The position numbers were made by a program, and so were the translations under genes. Below, piece by piece: positions 58,851 to 64,000 of a stretch of 64,000 nt of DNA. Source of the DNA: Tribonema minus (Eukaryota > Sar > Xanthophyceae > Tribonematales > Tribonemataceae). The stretch spans positions 1,054,001-1,118,000 of the forward strand of contig JAFCMP010000013.1 in NCBI GenBank assembly GCA_017506865.1. Reading direction: 5' to 3'. The notes under the pieces are model-generated. The model saw nothing but the letters and a program-made list of their open reading frames with translations, ran no database searches and was not told where the DNA came from. Every line of letters starts with the position of its first letter. The first letter of the stretch is position 1.

Positions 58851-59300
58851 GTGAAATCCCAATTACAGGTGAATGTGGTGGGTGGCACTCTGTCACCTTG
58901 CAGACTGAGGCTTTCCCTAGTCCTTGGCTACGTCCGAGCTTGGGCCCGCTCCCACTCTGCGAGCATTAGCGCTTTGGAAAACTTCGTCCTGAGGTTGCCA
59001 AACTTCAACAATATACAACTTCAACTTGACCACTTCGGCGCTATGTCATGCGACACACAAGCGCTGCTACACGCACTCGCCGAGCAGAGCTCGCAGGGCA
59101 GCTACAATCTCGCGCAGCGCGTTGCCTTCTGGCGCCGCCGCACCTCCCTCGCGCTACAGCGCGCGCTCACACGTGTCGTGATCGACAACTGGAACGCAGT
59201 CATTGCCCCTGATGGCGACGTCAGTGCTTACCGCCGCATCGCACTGTTGCAAGTGCCGCGGCCCTCGCCGGCCAGCGCCGAACCGCCGGCCCCTCCGTAG
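58851..59300 (+). CDS. Hypothetical open frame upstream of the FNIP gene
   Basis: An open frame (start unclear; no good ATG at its head) encodes a Leu/Ala/Arg-rich, probably helical stretch including LAQRVAFWRRRTSLALQRAL and VVIDNWNAVIAP, ending in a Pro-rich tail at 59300. Codon use looks coding. It may be an exon of the FNIP gene (a donor GTCAGT occurs at about 59221) or a separate gene. No family recognised. Confidence 0.35.
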   Translation: MKSQLQVNVVGGTLSPCRLRLSLVLGYVRAWARSHSASISALENFVLRLPNFNNIQLQLDHFGAMSCDTQALLHALAEQSSQGSYNLAQRVAFWRRRTSLALQRALTRVVIDNWNAVIAPDGDVSAYRRIALLQVPRPSPASAEPPAPP

Positions 59301-59471
59301 ATTTAGTTATTGCCCGATTATCGTGTGCTCAACCCATGCGGTCCAGGACATAAAATACAACTTCAACTTAAGGGACTGAAAGTCTTCTAGGAAGGTTACG
59401 GTCGTAGTGCAACCATCAAACACCGTCAGCATAACAGTATCGAGGCACTCAAGGAGCACCGAGCAGCCAGC

Positions 59472-61303
59472 ATGATGCTCTCATCAGAGCGGGGTAGACG
59501 CCGCAGTGGTTCCACCAGCCGTGAACGGGATCTGACGCCAGTGGGAAGTCCTACGGTGCAGGTTTTCAAGATCCTGGCATCACTTTCGCTGCTGCCTAGA
59601 CCCGCATGGGGCCTCAACAAGGAGCTGCAGCGTGAAGTGAAGGTGGCGGTGAAGATCAGTTTCAGCACACGAATGCCTGCCGCCGTCTTTCGCGCGTTGC
59701 TGACCACCAGGACAGTCAAGCACCTGGTTGTCTACGGTGCAATGCCGCAAGTACAGTACTTGCCGGACACAATTGGGGCTCTGGAGCTGCATGGTGGTGG
59801 GGGCATGCTGAAGGCCATGCCGCAGCATCTGCACTCCCTGATGCTCGTGCTGCCGCAAGGAATGGGCACCGCATGCGCAGCGGCGTACCTCAACGTGCTT
59901 CCAGAGACTGTGCGCAGCCTGACCCTCCATGCCAGGTACTGTCAGGCAAACTTGACGGACCTTGCGCTGCCCGCCCGCCTGCGGACGCTGACATTGACGC
60001 TCCTGCATCAGCTCATCTCACCAGTATTACGTTGGAGTCGTGCTCTCTTGAGGCTACCGTGCAGCTGCCGCCGTCAGTGACGGAAGCCGACCTCAGTCAC
60101 ACGTCAGCCCGTACCGAAACCCACACTGCAACATGCGTTGCAGTCACAGGCCCGTCCCTCCGCCGCATGCGGCTGACGGGGCTGCAACCTGCATGGGCAG
60201 TTTAGCCACTGCCACAGGGCCTCATTGACCTACACGTTGACATCGAATATGACAGCCGGGCACAAGGGATTTCCGTCGCCCTGACAGTGCTGCCGCAGAG
60301 CCTGGAGGTGCTGACGCTCCGCAGCGGCTACAAACGCCTGAATCTCACGCTCGGCACGCTGCATCACAGTCTTAGAACACTCGACATAACCCGCTCCTCC
60401 GACTTCAGCAGCGCCTTGGGCCCGCTGCCTGACAGCCTAACTCATCTCAGCTTGGGGTGGGGATTCGATCACGCCCTCGGGCCGCTACCGGCTGGCCTGA
60501 CGGAGCTAAGCATTGCCGGCGACTTCAACCAGCCCATGGGTACGCTCCCGCGGTCGCTGCGGGTGCTCGATTTGCCTCGGTGCCGCCAATTCAATCACCT
60601 GCTGGGCTGCCTGCCCCTTGCGCTCCGCGAGCTGCGCCTCGGCGCCGCCTTCAACCAGCCGCTGCTGCACGCACCGCTCCCCGCCGCGCAGGGTCAGCAG
60701 GCAGCGGCGCAAGCTCTCTGTGCCGGGCTGGCTGCGGAGCCACTGCAGCCACCGCCCGACACGCTTGTGCGGCTGCCTGAGACCCTCACAGAGCTGCATG
60801 TGGGCGAGGCCTTTGACCACCCCCTGGGGCCACTCCCTGAGAGCCTGACGGAGCTGCAGGTGGGCGGGTGCAGCGGCGACAGCTGCTTCAGCCACGCCCT
60901 GGGCCCACTGCCTGCGGCGCTGCGCATACTAGACCTGGGGGTGTGCGCCGCATACAACCATGCGCTCTATGGCCTGCCGGACACGCTACGCAGTGTTTGC
61001 CTTGGCCACATGGGTGACCAGCCATTGCTGCATTTTCCTGCGCGACTCGAGGTGTTGGCACTGGGGGATTCGTTTGATGCGGCTCTGCCAGCAGTGCTGC
61101 CGCGCACGCTGCGCGAGCTGTACCTAGGGAACCGCTTCAACGCACCACTGACGCTGCCGCCGGGGCTGAATTTGCTGGCCATCGGCGACCGGTACCCGCA
61201 CCGGCTTGACCTGGCGGCGTTGCCGCTGAAGAAGCTATACGTCAGCCACAGATACCCGTATGCGCTGCCGCCGCTGCCCGGGACGCTCGTCATCAGGCGC
61301 TGA
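59472..61303 (+). CDS. FNIP/leucine-rich-repeat protein, with an intron or frameshift near 60.0-60.2 kb
   Basis: FNIP-type repeats form LRR-like solenoids used for protein binding; the role here is unknown. The ATG at 59472 opens a charged head (SSERGRRRSGSTSRERD) followed by imperfect repeats. From 60287 come at least nine clear units of about 22 residues: LPDSLTHLSLGWGFDHALGP, LPAGLTELSIAGDFNQPMGT, LPRSLRVLDL, LPLALRELRLGAAFNQPL, LPETLTELHVGEAFDHPLGP and so on, ending LPGTLVIRR and TGA. The first part reads in one frame to about 60023, and the rest is in another frame with a TAG at 60203. An intron 60024-60205 (GTATTA ... TTTAG, 182 bp) restores frame and removes the stop. However, its inside still reads as repeats, so a broken gene is also possible. 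Confidence 0.7.
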
Positions 61304-62500
61304 GCCGGGCGTCCACAGGAGGACACGAAGCGCAGGCCGTTGCTTCAACGGCGTACTGGGGGCGGGGCTTGTTGGGCTGCCACTTTGCTGCAGTGGTGCG
61401 CGTCCTGCAGCGTGTGCGACAGCGCTCAGCAAGAGCAACACGCAGAGCATTGCGGTGAGCGGCTCAGGTGCGCTTGTTGAGCGAGGCGTGCGGTGCTGAC
61501 TTGTGTCAAAGCTCGAGTTGTTGGCTGATTGATTGCAGGCTCACAAGCAGTAGGTCCACTGGACAAACGCAGAGCAGTGCAGTGATGTGATACGCCTTGT
61601 GGAGCAAGCGCAACCCACAACGACGAAGACTTGTATGGTGGCGCCATGAAATGCACGCATGCAACATCAGATCCATATTGTGTTTGACTGCTGCGCACGC
61701 CCTCTTCTACGTCTACCTGCGTCATTTGCGCTGCCTGCTGGCACTTGGCAGTGCATCAGATGTGCATTCAGTGGCTGTGCCTCAACAAGTGCTGCTTGGC
61801 ATATTGTAGCAATGGCAATTTTGCTGTGTAGCAAGTGGCTTCTAGCAACATCAGCATGTTGCGGTACATGCTCCCAACAATTGACATTAATCCTCATGTA
61901 TGCGGCCTGGTTGACTCTTGCATACGAGCAAGACGAGGCAATTGATCAACAAGTTGTTCCAGCCTGCGTATGCTGTGGGTGCGCCTGCTGCTTGCTGCCA
62001 CCTGCTGCTTTGACCTTGCTCTCTGAAACTGAAGCAGGACAGAAAAATTTGCACTGCTGATGGGCCTAACGGCACTTGCAGTGGTGTCACATGGTGCTGC
62101 AGGTGTGTTGATGCCTGCCTATGGTTCTTTAGTGCTGCCAAATCATATATTGCAATGCATGCATCTGTGCGTGTTCAGGGCATTTATTGATGTGTTTGCG
62201 CTACTACGCCATGATGCTAGGGGAGTGAAGCCATATGCTTATAAGCTGCAGCGGCATGTATGCGCGCGTGCACCACCCTCATACGCCATCATGTACGGAT
62301 GTTGGACAGTTTATACGCAGTATGTCGATGTATGCGTCATACGGATGTACGCCATACATGATTGGCGCATGTACGTTTTGTCGCAACCCTAGCAGAACGT
62401 GTGCAATTGAAGCAGCACCAGTCTGCCACATTATGGTTCCGCAATGGTGAGTGTTTATTGTGTTGCGAAGCATTCGCGCACAGCACTGCAATGCGCATTT
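61304..62500. other. Intergenic region, no gene supported
   Basis: Short overlapping frames on both strands lack motifs. A Cys-rich plus frame (61659-62060) has no recognisable pattern and mixed codon use. Confidence 0.35.
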
Positions 62501-62501
62501 A

Positions 62502-63530
62502 CTATGCACACTCCATGTTACCAATACAAGAGTGATTGATTGTTTGCAGAAGCAGAATGCTTTGTAGGGCAACATCCATTCCCTTGTGCATCACATTGGC
62601 CCCTGCCAGCATGTAGCACATCCGCACCATTGCTCCGAGACCAGAAATCAACACATGGTGATCAGTGACATGAAAATCAAACATGCGATGAAAACTCAGC
62701 ACTTGCTGCACAACAGCAAGTGCACCTTGCAAGCCAACATGCAATACAAGAGGAAGCCACGCAGTTCAGTGTCACACGGTGCTTTCGCCCCAAGCAAGCA
62801 CCGCGCGCCGCGCGGCCGCTCACATCCACCAGGCATATGGTAGGCTGTGACGGCCGGAAGCTTGCGTGCGCGCTGCAGACAATCCCATTATGCCGCGGAC
62901 TGTATGTGTACCACTGCTGCTAGCTGCCTGCAAGCAATGCGTGTGCGCACTGCATCCAGGCATCATGGGCGGCGCTGCAAACGTACGCCGCCGCTGCATG
63001 ATGCGTCGTTGCCGGCTTCATGTTGAATGGTCAAAGCACTACTGCACACCATATCCAGCTGTATGTATATGGCCTGTGGGAACTCAGAATACAACAGCTC
63101 GCCGTAGACATCAGTGCAGGCGCACAGTACTTCCAGTCCAGCAGCTGCAGCAGACCGCATCTCCTGCGCTGGCTGCACCTGCGGCAGGAGCACCTCACTG
63201 CGCAGCAGCTTTCATGCTTCCTCTGCGCATCCACATGCTCGTGTTGCGTTGTGGTCCTTTATTGTCATCAATTCCCAGCGCTTGATGGTCTCCCTGGCAT
63301 CAAGCCGCAGCTTGGCAACTGCAGAAGCGGCCGCGCCGCACGGTAACACCCAGTCGTGAAGAGCTGCGCGCGCCTGCTCTTTCACACTGGTGCATATCAA
63401 ATTGCAGAAAAATCTGAAGCTTTGCTAACATCTGCTGCCTGCAAGATGCGCCAGCAAGAACGCTAGCCCCATTGCCGTGACTGCAAGTGAAGGCCTTGAG
63501 TGGCAAATCCGCCGCCAGGGCTGCCATGTA
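62502..63530 (-). other. Exon-like segments of a possible minus-strand gene
   Basis: Several minus-strand segments look coding and helical: LRLDARETIKRWELMTIK (about 63.3 kb), PAQEMRSAAAAGLEVLCA and YGELLYSEFPQ (about 63.1 kb, behind CTGCCGCAG), and HHVLISGLGAMVRMCYMLAG followed by ALQSILLLQTI (about 62.6 kb). The repetitive Leu/Ala helices suggest an armadillo/HEAT-like protein, but I could not join them with confidence. Confidence 0.25.
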
Positions 63531-64000
63531 CTTAGTGCAACAAGGAGTACTTATTGCAGGTCCTCCTTTGGCGATTCTTCAAGTTGGCTGTAAGTGCTGT
63601 GTCAAGTGCCCACATTATCTTCAAACTCATCAGTCCTTCAACAGTGCATGGCCCTTGGCAGTGGCATCGGGGGGACGCTGTTGACATAGGTCAAATTCTG
63701 CTGTGAAGGTGAAGAAACAATGAAAGTGCAGAAAGAATAAGCGAGGACAAGCTGCCGTGAAGCAAGCTCAGGACTTTCCGCTGCTCCTCGCACGCTCGTG
63801 CCTATGTACTTCATTCTGTTAGCATACCTCTACTCGCGCTTTGAAGGTGGCATCCTCTCTTTTCAGAAACACGGCATTGCACAACATAGCGAAGCATGCT
63901 GCATCATGCACGAACCATGGGAAGAGGAGTTGCTGCCTGCCACAACTACTCGGGACGTGCAAGAAATGGCACTCCTGTAAAAGGCTATGACATTTACATT
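63531..64000. other. Window end, nothing recognised
   Basis: No open frame with motifs and no clear repeat in this stretch. Confidence 0.3.

Noticed and set aside
61659-62060. Cys-rich 133-codon frame as a secreted peptide gene
   Set aside because: No regular Cys spacing, no clear signal peptide at its start and no splice support.

Overview
The window is nuclear DNA from a microbial eukaryote. It has spliced genes with short exons, GT-AG introns (a few possibly GC-AG), GC-rich exons, long C/G homopolymer tracts, TTAGGG-type interstitial telomere-like repeats and a eukaryotic 5S rRNA gene. The EGF-type tail of the largest gene (CxCDSSW, then EWFGPDCSLRxCPSGDxP, then DETD) resembles extracellular proteins I associate with stramenopiles (brown or yellow-green algae, diatoms, oomycetes). 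A heterokont alga is therefore my best guess, at low confidence. I built the exon models by hand from splice signals, reading phase and family motifs.

Layout. (1) About 697-6371 (+): 3' part of a HECT E3 ubiquitin ligase gene, seven exons, with the catalytic Cys codon at 6267-6269; a 5S rRNA gene (3513-3630) lies in one intron. (2) 6372-9263: no gene I can support. (3) 17271-9264 (-): secreted-type heme peroxidase, seven exons, with distal RxxxH, proximal LSGAHTVG and a long polyQ N-terminal region; its 5' end is not found. (4) 17272-21266: decayed repeats, including an inverted duplication. (5) 24950-21267 (-): a complete four-exon gene for a 366-residue PH-domain protein. (6) 25343-56507 (+): a 31-kb, 29-exon gene for a secreted protein of about 3,433 residues. 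It comprises a signal peptide, 11 exons of an LPGF module (A), 8 exons of a jacalin-like four-cysteine module (B) and a C-terminal EGF/tenascin-like tail. The exon sum is exactly divisible by three (10,302 nt). (7) 58.9-61.3 kb (+): a FNIP/leucine-rich-repeat gene, either carrying one odd intron or broken. (8) 62.5-63.5 kb (-): weak exon-like segments.

The most unusual signal is a pattern rather than a gene. In at least four genes, exon-intron junctions recur as diverged tandem copies inside the adjoining intron: one to seven extra copies, each carrying some tens of bases of exon together with the splice site and flanking intron. HECT exon b (eight copies), most peroxidase exons, PH exon 2 and an EGF-tail exon all show it. 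Other features of note are telomere-like CCCTAA repeats placed just upstream of acceptors, poly-C acceptor tracts, a pogo-like TIR element and a 330-bp tandem repeat open on both strands.
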